Origin: Bacilli bacterium
GTDB lineage: Bacteria; Bacillota; Bacilli; Bacillales; Amphibacillaceae
NCBI GenBank assembly: GCA_012838505.1
Contig: DUPD01000078.1
Span: forward strand, 1 to 38,227
Direction of reading: 5' to 3'
Length of the DNA: 38,227 nucleotides
Position numbers and translations under genes: made by a program. The notes under the pieces were generated by a model that searched no databases, was not told where the DNA came from, and worked only from the letters and a program-made list of their open reading frames with translations. Positions 8,202 to 15,936 of the stretch are shown here, one piece after another. Positions within the stretch are counted from its first letter, which is position 1. Every line of letters starts with the position of its first letter.

Positions 8202-9479
8202 TTACTTGATTCTTTTCGCTACAGCGCGTGCGTGCCCTGATAGTTGTTCTTCTTCAGCAATCTGAATCACGTCATCAGCTGCTTGTTTGAGTGCCTTTTC
8301 TGTATAATACAAGAATGTAGACGTTTTGACAAAGTCAGCCACAGATAAGCCAGATGAAAATTTCGCCGTACCCGATGTTGGTAACACGTGGTTTGGTCCA
8401 GCATAATAATCACCTAGAGATTCAGGCGTGTAGTGTCCTAAAAAGATCGATCCTGCGTGTTTGACATAGCCTAGGTAGCTCAAAGAATCATTCAACTGGA
8501 TTTCTAAGTGTTCAGGTGCGATTAGATTAGAGAGTCTAAATGCTTCATCTAAATTATCGACTTTAATTAAACCGCCATAATTTTTAATTGCCTCACCCGC
8601 AATATCTGCACGTGGTAAGACAGCTAATTGTGCTTCCAACTCTTGCTCAACTTGACGAATCAATTGATCCGAAGTTGAAATTAAAAATGCACGTGCAAGT
8701 GTGTCGTGCTCAGCTTGTGCGATTAAGTCTGCTGCAACATAGACGGGATTTGCCGAATCATCTGCAATAATCGCAACTTCAGATGGACCAGCAATCATAT
8801 CAATGCCAACATCACCGTAAACAAGTGCTTTAGCTGCTGCAACATATGCATTACCTGGTCCAACAATTTTGTCAACTGGTTCTACCGTTTCAGTCCCGTA
8901 TGCAAGAGCAGCAACAGCTTGAATTCCACCAATTTTATAAATTTTTGAGACACCACAAATATCGGCAGCGACAGATAAAATCGGTTCAATTTGTTCACCA
9001 CTTCTTGCAGGTGTAACCATTACGACTTCCTTAACACCAGCTAAAACAGCAGGAATCGCATTCATAAAAACTGATGATGGGTAACAGGCTGTTCCACCAG
9101 GTACGTAGATACCGACTTTATCAACAGGCGTATAGATTTGTCCTGAAATAATATCAGGCTCAGTTTGCATAAACTTCGATTGGTTGACTTGCTTCGCGTG
9201 GAAAGACTCAATATTTTTAGCCGCTCGTTTTAATGCATCAATCGTTTTCGGACTAATTTGTTCCCACGCTTGCTTACGTTCTTCATCTGAAACGACATAG
9301 TTATCAGGAACGCGTCCATCAAACTTCTCGACATACCTGTCTAAAGCGAGATCGCCTTCTTCCTGAATTGCTCCAATCACCTCTTTTGCAACTTGGTAAG
9401 CTTGGTCAGACTGTAAACTCGTTTTTTTCTGATTTTTCAATAACGCTTCAAATTCTTTCGCTTGATAAATTGTTACCAC
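8202..9479 (-). CDS. hisD: histidinol dehydrogenase HisD
   Basis: HisD oxidises L-histidinol to histidine in two NAD-dependent steps, using a bound zinc. The 425-residue protein is full length and shows the family signature from VDKIVGPGNAYVAAAK through DMIAGPSEV, the zinc-site DLIAQAEHD, APEHLEIQ, and the GPNHVLPTSGTAKFSSGLSV region near the C-terminus. The start is GTG at 9479. Its ribosome site GGAGGAG is formed by the last codons of hisG, whose stop immediately precedes the GTG with no intervening base. Tight coupling with hisG is therefore expected. Confidence 0.95.
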   Translation of the reverse strand: MVTIYQAKEFEALLKNQKKTSLQSDQAYQVAKEVIGAIQEEGDLALDRYVEKFDGRVPDNYVVSDEERKQAWEQISPKTIDALKRAAKNIESFHAKQVNQSKFMQTEPDIISGQIYTPVDKVGIYVPGGTACYPSSVFMNAIPAVLAGVKEVVMVTPARSGEQIEPILSVAADICGVSKIYKIGGIQAVAALAYGTETVEPVDKIVGPGNAYVAAAKALVYGDVGIDMIAGPSEVAIIADDSANPVYVAADLIAQAEHDTLARAFLISTSDQLIRQVEQELEAQLAVLPRADIAGEAIKNYGGLIKVDNLDEAFRLSNLIAPEHLEIQLNDSLSYLGYVKHAGSIFLGHYTPESLGDYYAGPNHVLPTSGTAKFSSGLSVADFVKTSTFLYYTEKALKQAADDVIQIAEEEQLSGHARAVAKRIK

Positions 9480-10097
9480 TTAAAGCTCCTCCTTTTGTTT
9501 TAACAGATCAATAATTGGTCTTAATGTTTTTCGTTTTATTTTTAAAGCAGATCGATTGGCAATCAATCGAGCGCTGAAATGCAAGAATTCTTCATCAACA
9601 ATAAGTCCGTTTTCTTTAAGGGTTGTGCCGGTTTCAACAATATCAACAATCCCATCTGCTAAATCTAAGATCGGTGCTAACTCTACGGATCCCTCAAGCT
9701 TAATAATGTCCACCGACTCACCTTTTTCTTTAAAGAAAGCTTTAGTAATATTGGTATACTTACTCGCAATCGTCTTCTTCTCTTCTGGCCACTGCTTGCC
9801 TTTTTCTTTAGCTACAGCCATGCGACATTGACCAAAAGGTAACGGAAATAGATCATAAACATCTGGTTGAAATTCTGCTAAAATATCACCACCAACTACA
9901 CCTAAATCGGCAATCCCATGTTGAACATAGGTTGTCACATCAACACCTTTAGCAAAAATAAACTCAAATTGATCTGTTTCAACTCTTAATTTTCGGCCTT
10001 TTTCAGTTAGTGGTTTTATCTCAAAATCTAACGACTGAAAAAACGTTAAAAATTGATTTTCTAATCTCCCTTTAGTTAAAGCGATGACTGGTTTCAT
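9480..10097 (-). CDS. hisG: ATP phosphoribosyltransferase HisG, short form
   Basis: HisG condenses ATP with PRPP, the committed and feedback-inhibited first step of histidine synthesis. At 205 residues it is the short form, which lacks the C-terminal histidine-binding domain and requires HisZ; hisZ lies directly upstream. Visible motifs are ITLTKGRL-like ALTKGRLENQ at the N-terminus, GIADLGVVGGDIL, and the PRPP-binding loop LADGIVDIVETGTTLKENGL. Its ATG overlaps the hisZ stop (ATGA), consistent with stoichiometric production of the hetero-octameric complex. Confidence 0.95.
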   Translation of the reverse strand: MKPVIALTKGRLENQFLTFFQSLDFEIKPLTEKGRKLRVETDQFEFIFAKGVDVTTYVQHGIADLGVVGGDILAEFQPDVYDLFPLPFGQCRMAVAKEKGKQWPEEKKTIASKYTNITKAFFKEKGESVDIIKLEGSVELAPILDLADGIVDIVETGTTLKENGLIVDEEFLHFSARLIANRSALKIKRKTLRPIIDLLKQKEEL

Positions 10098-11200
10098 AAT
10101 TGCACCCCATCTACTAGATTAATGATCTCATCATACTGATTTTCAGTTGGCCGCTGATAAACAATATCAACCTGTGCATCTAGAAATTCACTTCGCATTT
10201 GCTCAGCTTTTACGTGTGTTTCAGGCGATGCAACAATGCAGACTAATCGTTTCTTTCGATCAGACTTAATGATTTTAGTTAAGACATCAACATAAAAAGC
10301 TAATCCAACTGCTGAAATGTTTTTCTCAAATTGATTATAAAGGCGATCATACCTGCCTCCTGAGAAACAAATATCGCCGGTTTGTTTTAGATAGCCACTG
10401 AACATCGTGCCACTATAATAGCGAAGCTGTCTAACACTACCTAAGTCAACAATCACATCATCAACACCGAGCTCTTTTAGTGATGTGATTAATTTTTCTA
10501 AATGATCAATGATTGCTAAAAGTTCAGGATTCGCTTGCCACTTGTTACGATAATCTGCCAAAATATCACGTCCGCCATATGCTTGGATCAACCCAACTAG
10601 TTGATTAGCAATCTGATCATTACCATTTGCCGACGCAATCCGATAAACAAGGTCTTCATTTTTTTCATCCATTGCTGAACGTAACTTTTCTTCATCCGCT
10701 TGGTTGAGTAAGAGTGGCTCGATTAAATAATCAAAAATACCAGTATGACCTAATTCAATTAAATAATCCTGAATTGATAATTCTTTTAGCACATCAACAG
10801 CAGTAAAGAGCGTCTCCATCTCACCAAGCAAAACATCCATCAAAATGATCTCAATCCCGGCTTGTTGACTTTCAATTCCACTTTCATTTTTTTGAAAAAC
10901 TGACCCTTGGTAAAACCATTTCGACTGTGTCGTTTCCTTCGTCATCAAGGCCCGGGCAATTGCTGTCGTCCAATCTGCACGTAAAACTTCAATTTCACCT
11001 TCACCGTCAAACCATTTTAATAGTTTGTTAGCTTCCATACCGACACTTGGATTCGTAAATGTTTGTGCATATTCAACGACTGGCGTCTCGATTGCCACGT
11101 AATTTCTTCTAAGGACAACATTTCTAAAAATTTGATTCACTTTAGCTTGATCGTTTAATTTTTCCCCGATTTGATCTTGGCTGCCTGCTGGTAAAAACAT
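10094..11200 (-). CDS. hisZ: ATP phosphoribosyltransferase regulatory subunit HisZ
   Basis: HisZ is a histidyl-tRNA synthetase paralogue that activates short HisG and confers histidine feedback control; it does not charge tRNA. The 368-residue protein has the class II synthetase core without the anticodon-binding domain. Recognisable parts are FRNVVLRRNYVAIETPVVEY, the motif 2 region around LRADWTTAIAR, FYQGSVFQ, and the late GDICFSGGRYDRLYNQF segment. ATG 11200 follows GGAGTGAG. It is the first gene of the operon; a TTGACA promoter and an 18-bp palindrome lie in the 145 bp shared with the divergent hisJ. Confidence 0.93.
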   Translation of the reverse strand: MFLPAGSQDQIGEKLNDQAKVNQIFRNVVLRRNYVAIETPVVEYAQTFTNPSVGMEANKLLKWFDGEGEIEVLRADWTTAIARALMTKETTQSKWFYQGSVFQKNESGIESQQAGIEIILMDVLLGEMETLFTAVDVLKELSIQDYLIELGHTGIFDYLIEPLLLNQADEEKLRSAMDEKNEDLVYRIASANGNDQIANQLVGLIQAYGGRDILADYRNKWQANPELLAIIDHLEKLITSLKELGVDDVIVDLGSVRQLRYYSGTMFSGYLKQTGDICFSGGRYDRLYNQFEKNISAVGLAFYVDVLTKIIKSDRKKRLVCIVASPETHVKAEQMRSEFLDAQVDIVYQRPTENQYDEIINLVDGVQL

Positions 11201-11221
11201 CGACTCACTCCGTTCTTTAAC

Positions 11222-11239
11222 ACTTTACTACGATAAAGT
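11222..11239. promoter_or_regulatory. palindromic candidate operator of the his operon
   Basis: ACTTTACTACGATAAAGT, with 6-bp inverted arms around six bases. It lies just downstream of the predicted his transcription start. Its central 16 bases occur exactly, in opposite orientation, in the aconitase promoter at 26818-26833, and a variant lies at 26773-26790. Confidence 0.65.
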
Positions 11240-11257
11240 AATAAAGTCTTTTATTAT

Positions 11258-11286
11258 ACTCTACAGCTTGTTTTAAATTTTGTCAA
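11258..11286 (-). promoter_or_regulatory. sigma-A promoter of the his operon
   Basis: TTGACA (11286-11281), a 17-bp spacer and TAGAGT (11263-11258) on the minus strand; a TATAAT overlaps the latter at 11258-11253. No T-box or long attenuator fits in the short leader. Confidence 0.7.
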
Positions 11287-11345
11287 CAGTTCCTTTCACT
11301 TTCTTGAAAAAAATTATATGATAGATGAATAAAGGGGGAATTTGA

Positions 11346-12155
11346 ATGAAAATTATTGGTGATTATCATGTCCACACACCATTTTGTCCACATGGTACAA
11401 ATGATGCTTGGGAAGATTACATAGTTAAAGCGATTGAAATGAGGTTAGCGGAAATCAGTTTTACTGAGCACGCACCACTACCTCGATCATTTACAGATCC
11501 AGTACCAGAAAAGGACAGCGCAATGGCCTTGGAGCAATTAGAGATGTATTTTCAACAAGGTGAAGCATTAAAACTAAAGTATCAAGAGCAAATTAAAATA
11601 AACATTGGTTTAGAAGTGGATTTTATCGAAGGTTACGAGCAAGAAACGAGGCAATTGCTTGATTACTATGGTAAGCGGATTGATGATGCGATTTTATCTG
11701 TCCATATGTTAAAACTTAAAAACGGTGAGTATGTTTGTTTAGATTATAGTGAACAAGAATTCGGGAAAATTATTGAACAATGCGGCTCAGTAGAAGCGGT
11801 TTATCAATTGTATTACCAAACTGTTTTATTAGCGATTGAAGCAGATTTAGGGAGTTATAAGCCAACTAGAATGGGACATTTAAGCTTAGTCGAGAAATTT
11901 CAAAAAAAATACCCAAGTCAATTCGACAACTTTGAATTAATTGAGCAGATTTTACAGTTAACTAAAACAAAAAACTATTCGTTAGATTTAAATACAGCGG
12001 GTTTATACAAGCCTCTTTGTCAATCGATCTATCCAAATCAACAAATAATCGATAGAGCATTAGCACTAGACATCCAACTAAAACCCGGCTCAGACAGCCA
12101 CCAATCAACAACAATCGCCAGGGGATTCGATAAGATAGAAAAATATTTTTCATGA
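11346..12155 (+). CDS. hisJ: histidinol-phosphatase, PHP family (HisJ type)
   Basis: HisJ removes phosphate from L-histidinol phosphate, the step before HisD. The 269-residue protein is a PHP-fold metallohydrolase unrelated to the HisB phosphatase. Metal-ligand motifs are DYHVHTPFCPHG at the N-terminus, FTEHAPLP, GLEVDFIEG, ILSVHML, RMGHLSLV and the C-terminal PGSDSHQ. The sequence FTDPVPEKDSAMA also matches B. subtilis HisJ as remembered. ATG 11346 follows AAAGGGGG. It is transcribed away from the his operon across a shared 145-bp control region and may answer to the same palindrome. Confidence 0.93.
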   Translation: MKIIGDYHVHTPFCPHGTNDAWEDYIVKAIEMRLAEISFTEHAPLPRSFTDPVPEKDSAMALEQLEMYFQQGEALKLKYQEQIKINIGLEVDFIEGYEQETRQLLDYYGKRIDDAILSVHMLKLKNGEYVCLDYSEQEFGKIIEQCGSVEAVYQLYYQTVLLAIEADLGSYKPTRMGHLSLVEKFQKKYPSQFDNFELIEQILQLTKTKNYSLDLNTAGLYKPLCQSIYPNQQIIDRALALDIQLKPGSDSHQSTTIARGFDKIEKYFS

Positions 12156-12296
12156 AAATCGCAATCGCCTAAACTAGATTAACTGATAATAAAGATAGTC
12201 TATGTCAGTAGCATTGCATAAACTTTTCTTTCCTATGTCAAGTCTTATCGTTGAGGTTTGAGAGAACGGATATTGATATTGATCGATCAATACAAC

Positions 12297-12420
12297 CGCT
12301 ACGGGAAAATATTTCGCTTACCGCGGGCGTGCCTCAGCTAACTTGGTAAAGAAGATCACTTTACCAAGTGGATCTTCGGCTCACGCTATTCCCGCTGGTG
12401 TCTTCATATTTTCCCTACGC
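12297..12420 (-). repeat. structured interspersed repeat, copy A (reverse orientation)
   Basis: Read on the minus strand it gives CCAGCGGGAATAGCGTGAGC, then CGAAGATCC, a hairpin and TAGCTGAGGC, the same order as copy D. Its central hairpin has different arms, ACTTGGTAAAG and CTTTACCAAGT (11 bp, perfect). Outer arms GGGAAAATAT / ATATTTTCCC add a second level of pairing. Confidence 0.75.
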
Positions 12421-12492
12421 TAATGTCTGCTTTCCTACAGGATAATAAAGAGCACTAGCAATACAACGCATGAAAGATACAATTTAGCAGAT

Positions 12493-12607
12493 GAGAGATG
12501 TGTAGACTCCCACGGGAAAAGCAAGAGCTTGAGATCCACTTTGACAAGCGGTCTATGCTTGGCTAAGTTAGCTCAAGCCTTGCCCGTAGGAAAGCGAAAC
12601 ATCTCTC
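12493..12607 (+). repeat. structured interspersed repeat, copy B
   Basis: The copy is bounded by perfect 9-bp arms GAGAGATGT (12493-12501) and ACATCTCTC (12599-12607). It contains GACTCCCACGGGAAAAGC, GCTTGAGATCC and, after the hairpin, TAGCTCAAGC, so GCTTGAG pairs with CTCAAGC. The family order of the other copies is kept but the sequence is more diverged. Confidence 0.65.
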
Positions 12608-12713
12608 AGCTGCGGGTGTGATCCTCTCACTTAGAGCTAATCATATCACTTGATTTTATCTAATTTTATTATGCAACGCTACTAAGTCTATGTATTGAAG
12701 TTAGAAAGCCATA

Positions 12714-12880
12714 CGAGTGATCGTAACGGCTGGTGACGACTCCAGTGGGAAAAGATCGTGTACGAAGATCCGCTAATAAAAGCTTGAAAAGCTTTTATTA
12801 GCTAGCTGAGGCTGATCCCGCGAAACGCGTCCACCTAGAGTGAGATCACAGGTCCACTCTAAAATTAAGTATTTGTGTTT
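12714..12880 (+). repeat. structured interspersed repeat, copy C
   Basis: It matches copy D along most of its length: CGACTCCAGTGGG, GTACGAAGATCC, hairpin, TAGCTGAGGCTGATCCCGCG, CCACCTAGAGTG. The hairpin at 12772-12802 has perfect 12-bp arms GCTAATAAAAGC / GCTTTTATTAGC. It sits immediately behind the flavin reductase stop, where it could also serve as a transcript end. Confidence 0.8.
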
Positions 12881-12892
12881 TGACCTCAATTA

Positions 12893-13360
12893 CTAGTCTA
12901 ACTTTCGATATTGACCACCAAAATAGATCAGTGGAGCATTCTCATTTAACTCAATCCGATTAACTTTAGCGATATAAATCGTATGATCACCAGCAACAAC
13001 CTCTGATTCCTTCTCACAAACTAACTGCACAAGCGCACCAGGTAAAACAGGCGTTCCAGCTAAAAAATCGAACTTAACTGGCTCTTCAACTTGCAATTGA
13101 TTAGAAAAAATCATCGAATAATCTTGTTGATCTTCAGCTAAAATGCTAACGCCAAAATAGTCCGTCTCATTCAAATGATCCGTCATCGTTGCTTCATTTC
13201 TTAATGAAATTGCGATCAGACATGGATCTAATGATAAAGACATGAACGCATTAACAGTGACACCCTTTACACCATCACCTGATTTATCATTAGCACTCAC
13301 CACGGTTATCCCAGTAGCAAACTGCCCCATCGCCTGACGAAATAACTTAGCATCAATCAT
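12893..13360 (-). CDS. flavin reductase-like FMN-binding protein
   Basis: This 155-residue protein belongs to the split-barrel flavin reductase domain family (HpaC/RutF-like), whose members reduce FMN or FAD with NAD(P)H for a partner monooxygenase. Family pattern: FRQAMGQFATGITVVSA at the N-terminus, GVTVNAFMSLSLDPCLIAISL, the YFGVSILAEDQ segment, and GDHTIYIAKVNRIE with a final FGGQYRKLD. ATG 13360 follows AAGGGG. No flavin-dependent monooxygenase lies in the window, so the partner and physiological substrate are unknown. It is monocistronic, between the parC terminator and repeat copy C. The family is clear; the specific role cannot be assigned. Confidence 0.85.
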   Translation of the reverse strand: MIDAKLFRQAMGQFATGITVVSANDKSGDGVKGVTVNAFMSLSLDPCLIAISLRNEATMTDHLNETDYFGVSILAEDQQDYSMIFSNQLQVEEPVKFDFLAGTPVLPGALVQLVCEKESEVVAGDHTIYIAKVNRIELNENAPLIYFGGQYRKLD

Positions 13361-13414
13361 GAATAAAACCCCTTATCTAAAAAATAATTAACAGAAAGCA
13401 TATCATGAATTTTC

Positions 13415-13455
13415 TAAAAATAAAAACAAACTGCTTATCAATTGCTGATAAGCAG
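13415..13455 (-). terminator. terminator of parE-parC
   Basis: On the minus strand CTGCTTATCA pairs with TGATAAGCAG around a short loop, followed by TTTGTTTTTATTTTT. It starts about 16 bp after the parC stop. Confidence 0.88.
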
Positions 13456-13470
13456 TCGTGTTAACTTAAA

Positions 13471-15918
13471 TTATTCTGTTTTAAAAGGGATTTGATAAAC
13501 GACTTCTTTCCAAGCACTGATGACTTCGCCTACTTCATCCGTATCTAAAATAAATGAACCATTACTATATCGATCACTAATACTTAACTCCATCGGATGC
13601 ATCGTTTGTAGTGTGCCCGACTCCGTTAATACATTGACCTTTTCTTCAGGTCCAACCTCAACAAATCCAGCAACACGGTGTGGTTTGCCTTTTAGTTCTC
13701 TGAGCATGACTTGTCCTCGATTTGTTCGAGAGCTTTGTTCAAATTCAGTAATTCTCATCCGTTTTACAGCTCCACGCTGGGTAACAAGAGCGAAGTGTGT
13801 TTCATCTGCCTCGCCTTCTAACACAAGTCCATTCACAACATATTCATCTTTTTTGAGATTAATTGACTTAACTCCTGCAGCACGTAGACCAACAGGGGTC
13901 ACCTCTGCCTCACTATAACGTAAACCGAAGCCTCGATTAGAGACAACGAATAAATCTTGCAATCCATTTGATAACGCAACATTGACCAGCTGATCATTTT
14001 TTCTTAAATTTAAAGCAATCAGCGGCCTAAAGTGGCGTTGTGCCTCATATAAGTTTAGTTCACTTCGTTTAACCAACCCGTTCCTTGTGAAGAACACTAA
14101 GTAATTTGGTGTCGTGTAATCACAAATAGGAATGACCTTTACGACTTTCTCACCTTTTTTCAAACTTGCCAAGCTCGATAAGTGTTGTGCGAGATCTTTC
14201 CAGCGAATGTCTGGGAGTAGATGTACAGGTGCGACGATGTATCTCCCTTGATCTGTAAAGATTAGAATATCATCGGTTGTATTGATTTCATACAAGCCAA
14301 CTAAATGATCGCCTTCTTTTATTTCAAGGTCTTCCCCATTCGATGCATTGTAAGAACGTAAGCTCGTTCGTTTCACATAGCCATCTTGAGTAACAGACAC
14401 TAATACATCTTCACTCGCCACAGTCACTTCTAGGTTGATTTTTAGTTCATCAACTTCGGCCTCAACCGAAGTCAGTCTTGGTGTTGGAAAATCTTTTTTA
14501 ATTTGTCTTAAATCTTTTTTAATTACGTTAGCTAATTCTTTCTCATCATTAATAATCTTACTCAATTGTTCAACTAGCTTAGCCAATTCTAACGCTTCTT
14601 TTTCTAACTGTGTAATATCAGTATTCGTTAAACGATATAATTGCAAATTTACAATCGATTCAGCCTGAGCTTCAGTAAAACCAAACTGTTTTTCAATTCT
14701 TGCTTTTGCATCTGCTTTATTTTTACTTGCACGGATTACTTTAATTAATTCATCTAAAACTGAGATTGCTTTGATAAGTCCTTCAACGATATGCGAACGT
14801 TCTTTAGCTTTTGCGAAGTCATATTTTGACTGACGTAAGACGACTTCTTTTTGGTGCTCGATATATGCATCTAACAGTTGAATCAAGCCTAGTTGTTTTG
14901 GTGCACGATCTTTAATTGCCACCATGTTAAAATGATAAGACACTTGTAACTCGGTATGTTTATACAAATAGTTTAGTACACCATTGCTATCTGCATCTTT
15001 TTTTAGTTCAATCACGATTCGCATTCCACTACGGTCTGTTTCATCACGAATTTCAGCGATTCCTTCAACTTTTCGGTCTAATTTTAATTCATCAATTTTC
15101 TTAACTAAATTCGCTTTATTAACTTCATAAGGGATTTCTTCAATCACGATTTTTTCTCGACCACCGCGCATTTCTTCAATTTCTGCACGTCCTCGGAGAA
15201 AAATCTTACCTTTACCTGTTCGGTAAGCATCTAGTAAGCCATCCTCACCTTGGATAATTCCACCAGTAGGAAAATCTGGTCCCTTTATAATTTTCACTAA
15301 TTCTTCAACTGTAATATCGGGTTGATCAATTTTCTTAATGACGGCATCAATCACTTCCGTTAAATTATGAGGTGGAATATCTGTCGCATATCCTGCCGAT
15401 ATCCCTGTCGAACCATTTACGAGTAGATTCGGAAACCGAGCAGGTAAAATAACCGGCTCTTCAAGCGAGTCATCAAAGTTAGGAATATAGTCAACTGTGT
15501 CTTTGTTAATATCTCTTAATAATTGAGCTGAAATCGCAGATAAACGTGCTTCTGTATAACGCATCGCTGCAGGAGGATCACCATCAATACTCCCGTTATT
15601 TCCATGCATTTCAACTAAAGGATTACGCATTTTCCAATCGGCACTTAGACGAACCATCGCATCATAAACAGATGTATCACCATGTGGGTGATAATTTCCG
15701 ATCACGTTACCAACTGTTTTTGCTGCTTTACGAAAATTTTGATCATGCGTATTTTTATCTTTATACATCGCATATAAAATCCGACGTTGGACAGGTTTTA
15801 ATCCGTCCCTTGCATCAGGTAAAGCACGATCTTGAATAATATATTTACTATAGCGACCAAATCGATCGCCGATTACTTCATCTAAAGATAAATCTAAAAA
15901 CTTTTCAGTTACAGACAA
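13471..15918 (-). CDS. parC: DNA topoisomerase IV subunit A ParC
   Basis: ParC is the DNA-cleaving subunit of topoisomerase IV, which with ParE unlinks replicated chromosomes using ATP. The 815-residue protein has the winged-helix cleavage domain with DARDGLKPVQRRILYAM, the quinolone-determining region YHPHGDTSVYDAMVR, and catalytic Tyr121 in AAMRYTEARL. A long coiled coil follows (about 360-490), then a C-terminal beta-pinwheel with repeated blades such as DQLVNVALSNGLQDLFVVSNRG. The start is TTG 15918, about eight bases after GAGGAGG. The gene lies 18 bp after parE. The usual Ser of the GDSS motif is Thr82 here. Its pairing with ParE beside plsY supports ParC over GyrA. Confidence 0.95.
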   Translation of the reverse strand: MSVTEKFLDLSLDEVIGDRFGRYSKYIIQDRALPDARDGLKPVQRRILYAMYKDKNTHDQNFRKAAKTVGNVIGNYHPHGDTSVYDAMVRLSADWKMRNPLVEMHGNNGSIDGDPPAAMRYTEARLSAISAQLLRDINKDTVDYIPNFDDSLEEPVILPARFPNLLVNGSTGISAGYATDIPPHNLTEVIDAVIKKIDQPDITVEELVKIIKGPDFPTGGIIQGEDGLLDAYRTGKGKIFLRGRAEIEEMRGGREKIVIEEIPYEVNKANLVKKIDELKLDRKVEGIAEIRDETDRSGMRIVIELKKDADSNGVLNYLYKHTELQVSYHFNMVAIKDRAPKQLGLIQLLDAYIEHQKEVVLRQSKYDFAKAKERSHIVEGLIKAISVLDELIKVIRASKNKADAKARIEKQFGFTEAQAESIVNLQLYRLTNTDITQLEKEALELAKLVEQLSKIINDEKELANVIKKDLRQIKKDFPTPRLTSVEAEVDELKINLEVTVASEDVLVSVTQDGYVKRTSLRSYNASNGEDLEIKEGDHLVGLYEINTTDDILIFTDQGRYIVAPVHLLPDIRWKDLAQHLSSLASLKKGEKVVKVIPICDYTTPNYLVFFTRNGLVKRSELNLYEAQRHFRPLIALNLRKNDQLVNVALSNGLQDLFVVSNRGFGLRYSEAEVTPVGLRAAGVKSINLKKDEYVVNGLVLEGEADETHFALVTQRGAVKRMRITEFEQSSRTNRGQVMLRELKGKPHRVAGFVEVGPEEKVNVLTESGTLQTMHPMELSISDRYSNGSFILDTDEVGEVISAWKEVVYQIPFKTE

Positions 15919-15936
15919 AATAGTTCCTCCTCAAAA

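Larger units (their letters stand above)
12207..12683. repeat. block bounded by 15-bp inverted repeats, containing two structured repeats
   Basis: AGTAGCATTGCATAA at 12207-12221 and TTATGCAACGCTACT at 12669-12683 are inverted copies with one mismatch. They enclose about 480 bp that hold repeat copies A and B. No open reading frame of note lies inside. Whether this is one non-autonomous element or a coincidental arrangement is unclear. Confidence 0.5.

Noticed and set aside
12330..12371. Palindrome with CTTTACC arms as a third promoter carrying the his/acnA operator
   Set aside because: The arms belong to the central hairpin of repeat copy A, differ from ACTTTA-N6-TAAAGT, and no promoter or gene start is adjacent.
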